Below are positions 48,455-60,191 of a DNA stretch of 64,000 nucleotides, piece after piece; position 1 is the first letter of the stretch, and each line of letters begins with the position of its first letter. This DNA is from Chondrilla cf. caribensis (lineage: Eukaryota > Porifera > Demospongiae > Chondrillida > Chondrillidae). The stretch covers positions 842,001 to 906,000 of the forward strand of contig OZ026554.1 of the NCBI GenBank assembly GCA_964020155.1, given 5' to 3'. Position numbers and translations under genes: made by a program. The notes beneath the pieces are model-generated. The model saw only the letters and a list, made by a program, of their open reading frames with translations, searched no databases and was not told the DNA's origin.

Positions 48455-49092
48455 TGTATTGAGCATGTGATACCTACATATGCATGGGCACATGCACCTT
48501 ATGACAGTTGAATTTCCTGTATGATGGTACGTACAGGGTGCATTAGTCTAACAGATTGTGTGAAGTTTATAGGTATTGTAACTCTAAATATTGCCTCTGT
48601 ATACACATGGCATATTGTATGTATGTACATGATCATGTAGCAACTCAACGTATAGTGACAGTACTGTTTGGAGTACATATATATGCACATATTACTGATG
48701 CATTGCATGTTATATAAATATTATATACAATGTGTACCTCCCCACCAACAGTATAATAAATTATCTTATATCACATTCAGGAAGGAAACACAGGGAATTG
48801 ATTGTTACACATTGGATACTGAGGGCAAAGCTCAAGGTGTAACTTAAAGGGATCCACTTCCTGTGTTCACTTCCTAAAGGTGATATAAATGAAATGTATC
48901 CTGTTTGCCACTTGCTGACCTTTTGGTAACTAATTGATTAATCAATTGTCACATCTGGGGATCTCAGGGATCAATAGGATACCAGTACGTGTTTATCCCT
49001 GTTGATCTTTTCTCCGTCGCCACAAATCAGGGTGCATCATAAAAATGAATCCCATGCATCTCTACAGTATGTATCATGCTATAGATTTCACT
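48455..49092. other. Intergenic, no gene seen
   Basis: Upstream of EGF2. A short imperfect inverted match (atccacttcctgtgttcac and gtgaacac-like strings) appears near 48780-48880. Otherwise unremarkable. Confidence 0.4.
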
Positions 49093-49324
49093 GGAAGAAT
49101 TCAAAATTAACACAATGCAATGATTTGATAATGAATCAATAATGAATACCACCGTCTAATTATAGTCTAACGCTAGTCAAATCAACACACTCTGACTAAA
49201 CTATGAATATTGTTATGTGCATGACACTATCAGCATGCTATACTATATAATGAAATATGTATGTATCGCTATAATGCTTTCTACTGCATGGGAGCCATTG
49301 CACTGCCTTCATCTTTGATCAGCA

Positions 49325-50890
49325 TCATTTGCAAGGTAGGCGATGTTTGGAGCAATCAGGTAGTGCACTGATAATTGCTGCTTTCTGTGCCAGAGTGGTC
49401 AAACGTGTGATGTAGAATACGTGGAAAATATCGCCTTGGCTTGCAAGTGCATTTAATCCGGGTTGATAAACATTGCCGTATCCAATAACATAGCGTTTCA
49501 CATTGAGGGCTGTTCCATCCAATGCGTTCACTATAGACGGAATACTGCTGGTACAAGGCCCATTGTGTCTGCCATCAGTGAGGGTAACTATGTCAATATG
49601 CTTGATGTTAGATGATAGTCGGCAAATTCCAGTTGGTTTCACTACTTCTTCTCCAACACACTTGAGTGCCCTGCCTGTATGTGTACCTGCACTCTGGTGA
49701 TGTATATTCAAGATAGCATCTTTCATATCTGAGCGCATATTGATATTATAACAATTTGAGCAGAAATCAAGGTTGATATCATTGCTGTAGGAAACCACTG
49801 CTATTTGAATATTTCCACAAAGGTTTTCAGCGATAGTTGCTATAAGTTGTCTTTGATCCATAAATTCCTGGGAACGGATGCTTCCCGACACATCCAAAAT
49901 GATAACAATCAGCCTTTCCTCATCACAGTCACTTCGTCGTCTTCTGTTCTTCAACTCTTCGACTGGGTATTTTTCAACAAAAACACCTTCCTCTAGTGGT
50001 AGGATGTCTTCTTCCTCATGTATGTCCTCAATTGGGGCAGATCGCTTTCCGATACCTGCAGTACGTGAGTAATCATGCAAGGTTAGAAATACTAAAGGTT
50101 CCTTCATGTTTCACTTTATGAATACATATCGGTACTTTGAGACTTACTGCATCTTAAGTCATTTCTGCAAATCTCATTGTTTCGTTGTTGAATGCTGGTT
50201 GGACAAGCTACCGCACGACGTCCTCTTCCTGTTGCATTGGCTACATTAGATTCAGGCCGGCCGAGTTTCAAGACTGTGGTCATTGTTACTGCTTGCTCAG
50301 CTACAGTTGGCATACCTATGTGTGTGGTTGTAATAAATCAACATTATGGTAGACAGGAACATAATCACAACAAACAGGCCAAATGACGCTTAGTTTAAGA
50401 ATAGGCCACATTTCTTACATACTTACATGTGTACTTTGTCTGCTTATCAATTCGAACTGTACAGGCTGCATTGCCTGTACGGTTACGTTCCTGCTGTTGA
50501 GCCAATCGAGTGTCGCAGATCGTTTTTGATGTAGACTTCCTCACACCAGTTAGTCTCCAAGCAGTCCATGGGCCATAAGTGCAGAGAGGTCTCGATGGGC
50601 AATGACAGAAAAATTCGGGGAAGTGAGTTCTCAGCGGAGAACTGCATGAGAATGTTCCTAGAAAAGTATACAGATTAATATCAGAATGTAGCTGAGTCTG
50701 TTAGCACAGTATAGCGTGATAAAGTACGTATATGCATTGCTGCAGCAGAATTGTACATGTACATCATTCTTAGACTAATATTTATATACTTACTAAAAAT
50801 GTAAGGACAGTGCAGTGGAGCTGATCCTGTAACGTCCTTAGGCAGTGCAACCACAAAAAGAGATATCAGTATAACTTGTGACAGCATCAT
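49325..50890 (-). CDS. Secreted TSR-like/vWA protein, copy F (4 exons)
   Basis: Exons are 50890-50794, 50657-50427, 50315-50148 and 50055-49325. All introns are phase 1, giving 408 residues. The signal peptide MMLSQVILISLFVVALP sits on its own exon, unlike A-E, because an extra intron splits the TSR-like domain after CPYIF. Exon 2 has CTYGPWTAWRLTGV and ends with the split Cys. Exon 3 has MPTVAEQAVTMTTVLKLG (the EPT...LG segment), a short linker and CPTSIQQRNNEICRNDLRC. Exon 4 has GKRS, a very acidic propeptide (EDIHEEEDILPLEE), RRRR (about 203-206), vWA with DVSGS (about 220), a THTGRALKC threonine and LTDGRHNG. The tail is CSKHRLPC. It is far diverged from A-D, yet keeps every landmark. Confidence 0.87.
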
Positions 50891-51007
50891 TCGAGTTGAG
50901 TTGTCAGAGTTTCGCAGTTAAACGTCAATGGGCAATTCACCAACCAATCAATGTGATACTGATTCAGAAGGTTTTCATCAGTGAGTTATTACTGCTCAGG
51001 GTCACTG

Positions 51008-51017
51008 CTATTTATAG
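51008..51017 (-). promoter_or_regulatory. TATA box of copy F
   Basis: CTATAAATAG on the minus strand lies about 120 bases before the ATG at 50890. A GATTGGTTGG CCAAT-type string lies between them, so the start site may be elsewhere. Confidence 0.45.
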
Positions 51018-51341
51018 AGCTGCAACCAATTTCAACTGTGAATTTCATTTACAAATTACTTCCTGTCCTCGAACCAATATTATGTCTGTAAGCCTACTGA
51101 CAGTGTTACTAATAGAAAACTGTATGGTATCCTGAAGGACATACCGTTTCTGTGTACTGCATGTATCTTTTCACAATGTAATAGGACGTGGGATTTTGTG
51201 TAATGCCAAGAAATTCGAGGTACATCGAGACAGGTCTTCATTATTATCAATAAAAAAGGACTTTGATTTTTGTTGAGATTACATTACCTCAAACTATTAT
51301 AGTGTCTGGTCCTGGAGAACATAAATCATTTGGACATTCAA

Positions 51342-51343
<2 letters not shown>

Positions 51344-51439
<96 letters not shown>

Positions 51440-51470
51440 TGCACACACACATGCATACACACACACACCC
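51344..51470. repeat. (CA)n-(CGCA)n compound microsatellite
   Basis: CA repeats are followed by about 16 units of CGCA and more CA. The twin at 62211-62290 has CGCGCG and far fewer CGCA units. Confidence 0.95.
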
Positions 51471-51954
51471 CTACTGTCTGCAGAGCGAGATACAAACAAC
51501 ATACACATATATGCACATGCATGTGTGTGTCATCGAGCATGCTGCAGATGCTATAAACTAGACAATGTCCCTTTGTTTACGTATTGTCTTTTCGGTTTAG
51601 TTTAAGTTATTGTCATCTTACAATTACAATATGATTCACTTATGCAAGATAGTGGATGGAGGTTTGATAAATTCCACAATGCTAGCTATTATACTAGATG
51701 CATATACCTTTCAATGGCATGTAGTGTTATATACATGTCTTTAAAGACAGTTTGTTATGTATTCATGATCCACAGTAACCATTGAATCAATTATTCAGAA
51801 AGTAGTAAGATGCAAAAGGGATCCACTATGTACAGCTCTTAAGTTCTGTCTGTTCTGTATTACTAAATAGATTCCAATAATCCACTGCAAGCGTATGCTG
51901 CTACGACATAAATCCTCCCTTAACCTTTCAAATGAATGCGGTGCCTTTAAGAAA

Positions 51955-52320
51955 TGTGATGACCTAAGGACAAGGGTTACCTTTTAGATTGAAATATTAT
52001 TATGAACTTCATGCAACTTTACAACTTCAGTTGTTATCTGATATGCTTCAAGTTGTAAGGTTGTACCCCACTAGATACACAAGATTTTTGTGGCAGTAGT
52101 GATCTCATTGACTTCTGTACTTTGGTTCCCAGAGCCTGTAATTCCCCTTGAATCTAATATCATTATCCTTGACAACAGGCGCAGATCAGATAATAGAGAT
52201 GCAATACACACAAGGGATTGGAGGAGATGACATAGAAGGAGTACTGGTGTCAGAACTGTGATTATATACATTCTGACTTTATCAATCTTGATTTCTGAGA
52301 AGATACCTATCATATTATAA
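51955..52320. repeat. CA-linked dispersed repeat, copy 1
   Basis: The core reads gatgacct..ggacaagggt, cactagatacacaagatttt, gtagtgatctcattgac and tatccttgacaaca. Other copies are at about 53500-53920, 54830-55030, 55290-55650, 56700-57150 and 62776-63140. Several run directly into a (CA)n tract. Confidence 0.75.
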
Positions 52321-52401
52321 TTATTGAATTATACTAAATGCATTTCATTACACTATTATTACTCTTGGTTACCTCTATTGATTATATCTTACTAACAAGT
52401 G

Positions 52402-52760
52402 AGCCCCCCTTTGGCGGGCTCACCTGCTACGGCGAGTCGTGCGCATCTTCGCTGGCCATGGTGGCAACAGAGGGTAGTTGCTATAACGACGGTATGTTTA
52501 AAATTTGATCGTTGGACGACAGCCTATGGAGTCCCCCGATAACCGGAAGTCACTGGGACGATAATTAAAAAAGGCCATCAGCCACGAAGGAAAAACCGGA
52601 AATGGAAGGTTCTCTTCACATGGACAGTTAGATGGTCGATTTTAACCCATGGAGGACACTTCCAGAACCGTATTTCATAATCTCTGAGAGTTTGATGGCG
52701 CCCTGTGCAGTAGTTTTTGCCCAAATCGCTAACAAACAAACAAACGAACTGAATTATATA
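52402..52760. mobile_element. GC-rich short interspersed element (SINE or LINE-tail like)
   Basis: It starts with the hairpin gagcccccctttggcgggctc and stays GC-rich with several CG dinucleotides. It ends in an (acaa)n tail (caaacaaacaaacgaac), a common feature of non-LTR element 3' ends. No reverse transcriptase frame is present. The twin is at 63223-63581. Confidence 0.55.
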
Positions 52761-53319
52761 TATTGTAGATATAGCATATAGTCCTAAAATCCATCATAGC
52801 AGACATGGTTCCAACATGTAAATGATGTATTGATCTATTTTCATTATTTCTGGTCACATTTCTGTTCATTATATTCATTGTTGTTAGCAATCATCTTTCA
52901 AGGCTTCACTCTACTTCATCCGCTTGTGTCATGTGTTGTCAACCATTTCATCTTGTGTCGTATAGTACCTCATATTACCACCATTAACTATATCTTATGT
53001 AGTAGTATACGTACAGTCCCAAGATTTATCAAAGTAGACATAGACGTATATCAGCATGTAATAATTAAAATGCAATGTACAATCTACTACTGTAGATTCA
53101 TTTATAACATATTTTATAGTAGTCTACCTGCCATTGTTTACTTTGAGGTTCTCTGAGGTGTTGTTTGGAAAGGCTACTGGTATTTTTCAACCATTCATCC
53201 TTATTTGAATTTGCCAATGAAATCGGATCAACCCATTCTAAAATTAGGGGGTTTACTGTATGTGATGACCTGGTGACAAGGGCCACTTATTTGGATGAAC
53301 TTTGTGCTACCTCACGCAT

Positions 53320-53327
53320 GCACACTT

Positions 53328-53362
<35 letters not shown>
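53320..53362. repeat. (CA)n microsatellite
   Basis: A CA run of about 35 bases, followed by gtagaaagaatatt, the same junction as at 55163. Confidence 0.95.
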
Positions 53363-53365
<3 letters not shown>

Positions 53366-53394
53366 GAAAGAATATTGTTAACTTAAAGATAAGA

Positions 53395-53930
53395 TTGAAA
53401 AAGAGTATTGTTTGGAATGACTACTACTATACGTTCTTCAATCACTGATCCATATTTGGAGTTGCTAACAAGATCAGATCACCTCATCCGAAAATTGTGG
53501 TGTTTACAGTATGTGATGACCTGGGACAAGGGTCATCTTTGTGGAATGAAATATTATTATGAACTTCATGCAACCTTACAACTTGGTTGTTATCTGATAT
53601 GTTTGTAAGTTGTAAGGTTGTCCCCCACTAGATACACAAGATTTTTGTGGTAGTAGTGACCTCATCAATCTCTGTAGTTTGGGGTCCAGAAACCTTTATC
53701 TGTAATCCCCTCAAATCTAACCCTTTACCTGTAATTCCCCTTAAATCTAATATCATTATCCTTGACAACAGACACAGATCAAATAAAGATGCAAAAATAC
53801 ACACAAGGGGTTGGAGGAGATGACATTAAAGGAGTGTGTACTGGTCTCAAAACTGTGACTACATTTTGTGGCTTTTATCCAATCTTACTCAGGATTACTA
53901 AGGGTATTGCCACTCAAACAACACACACAC
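53395..53930. repeat. CA-linked dispersed repeat, copy 2
   Basis: About 53405-53640 is almost identical to 55198-55420 (catatttggagttgctaaca, ctcatccgaaaattgtggtg), so a unit of about 1.8 kb has been tandemly duplicated here. Confidence 0.8.
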
Positions 53931-53932
53931 AC

Positions 53933-54018
<86 letters not shown>

Positions 54019-54054
54019 TCACACACGCATGCATGTACACACACACACACACAC
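53922..54054. repeat. (CA)n microsatellite
   Basis: About 130 bases, mostly CA, ending at the ctgtctg string seen also near 51475. Confidence 0.95.
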
Positions 54055-54321
54055 TGTCTGAAGAAAGCTGGACAAACAGCACACACATGCATACATGTGT
54101 GTGTACCTGTTGAGTATAATATATACATACGTATATAGAACTAGTCAGTTGTCTTTTATAATCATATTATTATGTTAACTGTGGGCATTTTTCTCCTATA
54201 TATGAATATACGTACATAAGATTTATAATAACATGGTTTGACGATTGCATTGTGTATCATTCATATTAGCATACAGTATTATTATTTTATAGATAATTGT
54301 CCAATAATATTTATTATTGTG

Positions 54322-54471
<150 letters not shown>

Positions 54472-54553
54472 TGGTTTAGGATAGAAATTAAAATGCCCCC
54501 CTCTAAAATTTGTCTGTTTACCGCATGTATACAATGACAGAGGTACAGTCTTA

Positions 54554-54708
54554 TGCCGTATAGCAGGAAATTTTATTCGAGAATTAGGCGTTCTCGCTGT
54601 TCTGTTGCGTGACTCTGGCCAGCATCCGCGAAAATTTTATCCGCAAAGTTTCATTTTTTGAGCCATCCGCGAAAATTTTGTCCAGCGAAAATTTCCCGCT
54701 ATACGGTA
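54554..54708. mobile_element. MITE of the TACCRTATA family, about 155 bp
   Basis: The ends tgccgtatagcaggaaattt and aaatttcccgctatacggta are inverted copies, with internal repeated ccgcgaaaattttgtcc-type strings. Closest to the copy at 10643. Confidence 0.8.
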
Positions 54709-54829
54709 TACAACTCAAAGTTGCTATCTTATACGTGTACCTGCAGTTGTAAGGAAACCCAAACACTTAGTCTATGTACTCTGCATTTTTGTATATAGAA
54801 AAAATCATTGATCATTGATCTCTGTACTT

Positions 54830-55029
54830 TGGTTCAAGAAACCTTCACCTGCAATCCCCTTTGGAATCTAATATTATTTCATGTTATCAGGCACAGGTCA
54901 GATAGAGAGATATACACTCGGGATTGGAATAGGTGACATTCAAGGGATACTTAGTCTAGTATCAGAACTGTAACTACATGTTTTGGCTTTCATCAATCTT
55001 GATTATATTACTAGTGAATTACCACCAAA

Positions 55030-55030
<1 letters not shown>
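54830..55030. repeat. CA-linked dispersed repeat, copy 3 (partial)
   Basis: It keeps only the second half of the unit and runs straight into the CA tract that follows. Confidence 0.65.
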
Positions 55031-55165
<135 letters not shown>

Positions 55166-55189
55166 GAAAGAATATTAAGATAAGATTGA

Positions 55190-55650
55190 AAAAGAGTATT
55201 GTTTGGAATGACAACTATACTTTCTTCAATCACTGATCCATATTTGGAGTTGCTAACAAGATCAGATCACCTCATCCGAAAATTGTGGTGTTTACAGTAT
55301 GTGATGACCTGGGACAAGGGTCATCTTTGTGGAATGAAATATTATTATGAACTTCATGCAACCTTACAACTTGGTTGTTATCCGATATGTTTGTAAGGTT
55401 GTCCCCCACTAGATACACAAGATTTTTGTGGTAGTAGTGATTTCATTGACTTCTGTACTTTGGTGTCTAGAAACCTTTACCTGTAATTCCCCTTAAATCT
55501 AATATCATTATCCTTGACAACAGGTGTAGATCAGATATCAGAGATGTGATGCACCGATGGGGGAACTGGTTTCAAAACTGTATCTAAAATTATTGGCTTT
55601 ATCAAACCTGATTAGTGAGGGTATTGCCACTCAAACAGTACACATGCACA
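55190..55650. repeat. CA-linked dispersed repeat, copy 4
   Basis: Near-identical to 53395-53790 over its first 240 bases. It ends in a short CA/CATG tract. Confidence 0.8.
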
Positions 55651-56590
55651 CACACATGCATGCATGCACATGTACGCATTAGTCTTATTCTATGCATATG
55701 TAGTCCATATGTTACGTCTGTCAGTCACAAATAGTTAATATTACGTATGTTTAACCATTATCGTGCTACCATTCTGTCCATAGGCTTATGCATACAAATG
55801 TATGTCTTAAATGACACTTTTTGGCTTTTATCTATCTTGATTATATTACTGAATACACACACACACACAGTTATAAAGCATATGCATGTAGACCTGTGAA
55901 CATGGTTATTGTGACATGTGTTGTGATAACGGATGAGTGACCTGGTGGAAAGGGCCAGATTACTGAAGCCTGTTGGCTCTTAACATGTGCAACCCTGAAC
56001 AAGGAAGTGCTTTTAAGGACACTAGAATTACTAAATGCATGGCATCACTTTTTCCACCTTCCTCATAAGGGAGAAAAACAACATAATTCAAATGAGAGAG
56101 CAATATGTGATACAAAATTAACAAAAAGCCTCAGGCACTGGGCCGAAGTAACCGACATATAATGTTGTTTGAAAATGCTATCCTGGCAAGGCCGGTGTGA
56201 TCTACATTGGCTATCTCCATGCATCATTTATAGTGAGCAGCGGTTCATAAGATGTGCATATATAGGGTTCACCATTACAGGCATGCAACCATTCCTGTCC
56301 CCCCCCCCCTTTGTCACATTTCTGTTCATCATATTCATTGCTGTTAGCAATCTTCTATTGAGGCTTCACTTCACTTCATCCTCTAGCTTGTGCCATGTTC
56401 GTTATCTTCATCTCGTATTGCATATTACCTCTTATTGCCACTTTTAATTACATATATCTCATATTATATAGACCCAAAATCCTTCAAAGCAGACATATTT
56501 TCAGCATGTAAATGATTGAAATGCAATGTATGATTCAATACTATCAATGACAACTCATTTTCATACTATTCTATCTGTTATTAGCTACTT
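55650..56590. other. Intergenic, no gene seen
   Basis: A mix of AT-rich DNA. 56320-56580 parallels 52850-53110 (ttctgttcat, gttagcaatc, ttgaggcttcact), so it is another decayed repeat copy. No coding exon is recognised. Confidence 0.5.
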
Positions 56591-56599
56591 TTCGGACTC

Positions 56600-57150
56600 T
56601 TTGACCTATTGTATAGAAAGACTACTAATATTTGTTGACCACTGATCCATATTTGGAATTGCTAACAAGATCAGATCACCCCGTCCTAAAATTGAGGTGT
56701 TTACAGTATGTGATGACCTGGGGACAAGGGTCATCTAAGGTAAAGGTTCTAAACACCAAAGTAGAGAGATCAATGAGATCACTACTACCACAAAAATCTT
56801 GTGTATCTAGTGAGGGACAACCTTACAACTTCAAGCATATCAGATAACAACTGAAGCTGTATCTGATATGCTTGAAGCTGTAAGGTTGTTCCCCACTAGA
56901 TACATAAGATTTTTGTGGTAGTAGTGATCTCATTGATCTCTGTAGTTTGGGGTCTAGAAACCTTTACCTGTAATCCCCCTCAAATCTAATATCATTATTC
57001 TTGACAACAGGTGCATGCAGATCAGATATTATAGATGCCATACAAACTAAGGGCTGGAGGAGAGATGACATTGAAGGAGTACATGTCTCAGTACTGTGGC
57101 TACACTTTGTGGGTTTTATCAATCAGATTGCTGAGGGCATTACCACTCAA
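56600..57150. repeat. CA-linked dispersed repeat, copy 5, with internal foldback
   Basis: Within the unit, 56738-56843 is the inverse complement of about 56862-56969, giving arms of about 105 bases around a loop of about 18 bases. The right arm is in the family's usual orientation. The left arm is an inverted duplicate. Confidence 0.8.
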
Positions 57151-57154
57151 ACAA

Positions 57155-57296
57155 CACACAAACACACACACGCATGCACACACATGCATGCATGCAAGAA
57201 CACCTGTACACATACACACTCGTGTATGCATACACATGCACACATACACACATACACACACATACATACACACACACGTACACACACACACACACA

Positions 57297-57335
<39 letters not shown>

Positions 57336-57380
57336 ACACACACACACACACACACACGCACAATTACACACACACACCCC
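57155..57380. repeat. CA-rich compound microsatellite
   Basis: CA runs broken by CATG, CGTA and TACA strings over about 225 bases. Confidence 0.95.
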
Positions 57381-57399
57381 TTGGAAAATCATTGGCTAT

Positions 57400-58300
57400 A
57401 CATAGCACTTATTGATTGGACATCCTCGACCGTGATTGCATCTGTATCTATGCATAGCTTTTCACAATAGTTGATGTTGAGTAAAGACAGAAATCGTGCC
57501 CAATTACTCAAGAGTATTTTGAATCACACTGTTGATATTTGTCAAGTAGGCTCACTAAACTGTTCAGTTTACATAATGTACTTGTCTTTTGTACAGTGAT
57601 CTGCGCAATGTCATGCATACCTTTGTACTTGATGAAATAATTCTTGTGCTGCCTAGTTTCAAATTGAAGAAGTAACCAATGTAGTTGTGTTCATTATAGT
57701 GTTATGTACTCCTTATGCTCAGTCCATCACAAAGAGTACATCGTCTGTTCAACCACAGCTTATGTATACTATTATTATAATAATATGTCTTGGATGAGAC
57801 CAGATGACAGACAATGGGCTGAATCTAATCCTTATAAATATAATTATAGTTTTTCATAAGTATATTCAATAATTATTAATTATGTATGATATGATGTGTG
57901 TTTATGTTTAGACCATATACTACCTGCAGGATAAGCTACCCCCTTTCAAGTATTAGCATCCTACAAAACTGAATTCAAGTTCATACACTATTCCAATGTA
58001 GTATTGTTATAATAGTAGTTGTATTAAATATGTGCATATTTGTGGAGCACCTATAAAAGTCTAAATCTGTTATCATCCTGATTGATTTGTTACTATGCAT
58101 CTACTTGATCCAGATGTTATTCCTTCGATCAGCATACATGCAGAATGTACACAAATGGCATCCTCATATCAATAATCACCCACAAGCTTGTTGAATGAAG
58201 GTATTTCTTAACCTACACACAGTGTATAGAGTATATACTCATGTGAGTATTGACTCAGAGGTACAAATATTTACATACAAGTGCAGTGCTATTTCTGTAT
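57400..58300. other. Intergenic, no gene seen
   Basis: AT-rich. Weak similarity of 58180-58260 to 47060-47150 is all that can be noted. Confidence 0.45.
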
Positions 58301-58309
58301 GCAAGTGTA

Positions 58310-58575
58310 CATTATCACTGTACACTCCTACAGTTCCTGCATGGTCAGAACTTCCTGTATAGACCTATATTCATTAGCATACAAATATTTCCTGCATAGT
58401 ATATACTAATTTAGTACTTCCTACTTACATCAACACTTTCTTTGTATGCATACTTCCTGCATACATCAGTACTTCCTGCTTACATCAACACTTCCTATAT
58501 ATACATTGATGCTTCCTGTATACGCCTGTACGTACTTCCTGCATACACCAGGACTTCCTGCATTCATCAGTATAC
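58310..58575. repeat. Degenerate minisatellite, acttcctgcatacatcagt unit, second locus
   Basis: About twelve irregular units ('acttcctgcatacatcagt', 'acttcctgcttacatcaac'). Same family as 47190-47400. Confidence 0.75.
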
Positions 58576-58643
58576 TAGTATAGTAATTCGTTGTTGCGGG
58601 TACGCGTAGGAACACATATTATATTATATATCTTGGCAGGTTT

Positions 58644-59083
58644 GGATAAGTAGAATTTTTGATAAGTGGAATTTTTTAGTTTATACCTAGAGATTGGACT
58701 TCTCCAGACTCCACTGTATAGAGTGCTATCGCCCTCTATGATAGGGATGACGCGGAAGAAAAATGGTCGCCCTATATCACGCATATAATTGCTGTTTCAT
58801 GAAAATCTCGCATATGGACAGGTATGAAGCCCAAACCGACATGTAGAAGTCATTTTCGGCTGCTTTTAGATGTGAAATTACTAGTAACGAGTGGAGAGGA
58901 CTCGGTTGAAGTGGTGAATCGGCGAAAAGTCAAAAAAATTTAAGATCAATCACGTACATGAATGTTGTGATGTAATTTGGTTTTGGGATAATACATAGTG
59001 TCCTCCAACAACAGATCCATGCTGAAATTGTAAATATTGTAGGAGGATCTATGGCTTCAGTTATACAGGCATTCTACTTATCC
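58644..59083. mobile_element. Possible TIR element, about 440 bp
   Basis: GGATAAGTAGAAT at 58644-58656 is exactly inverted at 59071-59083. A second string near the left end, the complement of CAGTGGAGTCTGGAGAAGTCC-like sequence, resembles pogo/Tigger-type termini. The interior is non-coding with several CG dinucleotides. No target duplication is clear. Confidence 0.5.
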
Positions 59084-59269
59084 AGATATTATGTCATGGT
59101 CATATTTGGAACAGATAAGAGAGGTCCCCTGTGCTCATTTGTGTGTTGGTTTCCTCAAGGCAGTATTAGTTTAAGAGCATGCGTGATAAATGACATTTGT
59201 TTACTCATGATGCTCTCAGTACAGTGCATACCTGGATACACATGTACCCAGCATATAATATTATGTTGA

Positions 59270-59442
59270 AGTAGGTATTCTCTGTCCTTGTCCCACAGGA
59301 ACGTGATATTCATGAAGTGCTTTCGGGTTACCATGTAACGTGTAGACGGTAAAACTCTCACATTTACCCTCAAAACAAGGTCAAACATGGTGCTGTTAAC
59401 AGAGCATGTAATTTGTGGGCAACTGTTTTGTCTCAATTTGTA
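59270..59442 (-). pseudogene. Exon fragment related to the first EGF2 exon
   Basis: The minus-strand frame starts after a cag acceptor at 59443 at phase 0 and encodes YKLRQNSCPQITCSVNSTMF, then a 50-residue beta-rich-looking stretch (RVNVRVLPSTRYMVTRKHF). ITCSVNSTM matches FTCSANSTM of the 48451-48331 exon. It sits at the equivalent place upstream of copy G. No EGF exons follow. It may be a remnant or part of a gene not fully seen; an Ig-like fold is only a guess. Confidence 0.3.
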
Positions 59443-59449
59443 CTGATCA

Positions 59450-59959
59450 TACTGTAGTCATTCAGACTGTGCATTCAGAGAGTGTGACCCTTACACATGA
59501 TATTGTTCAGCATCGTCGTTGTTGGCCCCCTTTCCCGGTTGACATCACCCATATGCGGGAACAGGATCGAGTAGTGTATGCTACACTTCTATGTCCTATG
59601 TGTCCTATATTGCTACTGAGGAAGCATGTTGATGAGGTAAAAGGAATGGAGTCGCAGCAGTGGATTGAATTTGCACATTTCCACGATGGAAATACTTGTT
59701 TGGTTAACAGATATTGCGAATGACAACTCTATCTACTCACCAATTGTAAGTACATTTAATTTCTCAATGTGTGATCATCAGTGCATGCTCCACATCACAA
59801 CAGCTTTCTAGTTACATATGTATGTGTGCAACATTCGCCATAACAGATACATAGGTATGTGCACATCTCACAATCATGGTCACAGTGTACAATACGAAGC
59901 TATGTAAAGCATTCCACACCATATGGGACCACCACATGCATCAGTTCGAACCACCAGCC
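59450..59959. other. Intergenic, no gene seen
   Basis: Less AT-rich to about 59740, with an open plus-strand frame of 102 codons (59415-59723) lacking any recognised domain or splice context. Could be mobile-element remains. Confidence 0.35.
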
Positions 59960-60191
59960 GGAAGAATTCAAAATTAACACAATGCAATGATTTGATAATG
60001 AATCAATAATGAATACCACCGTCTAATTATAGTCTAACGCTAGTCAAATCAACACAATCTGACTAAACTATGAATATTGTTATGTGCATGACACTAACAG
60101 CATGCTATACTATATAATGAAATATGTATGTATCGCTATAATGCTTTCTACTGCATGGGAGCCATTGCACTGCCTTCATCTTTGATCAGCA

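Larger units (their letters stand above)
49093..53133. repeat. Recent segmental duplication, copy 1 (matches 59960-64000)
   Basis: From ggaagaattcaaaattaaca onward the two segments are nearly identical at an offset of 10867, with only scattered single-base differences. The offset drops to 10821 after the microsatellite at 51344-51470, which differs by 46 bases. The match reaches the window end, so the full length is unknown. It carries gene F and the element at 52402. Confidence 0.95.

Noticed and set aside
52071..52313. Minus-strand 80-codon hydrophobic frame, repeated at 62892
   Set aside because: It lies inside the CA-linked dispersed repeat, and other copies of that repeat do not keep the frame.
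59415..59723. Plus-strand 102-codon frame
   Set aside because: No domain, no splice support, and it overlaps an opposite-strand exon candidate.
59935..59962. tRNA B-box-like GGTTCGAACTG on the minus strand
   Set aside because: No A box or foldable cloverleaf at the right distance.
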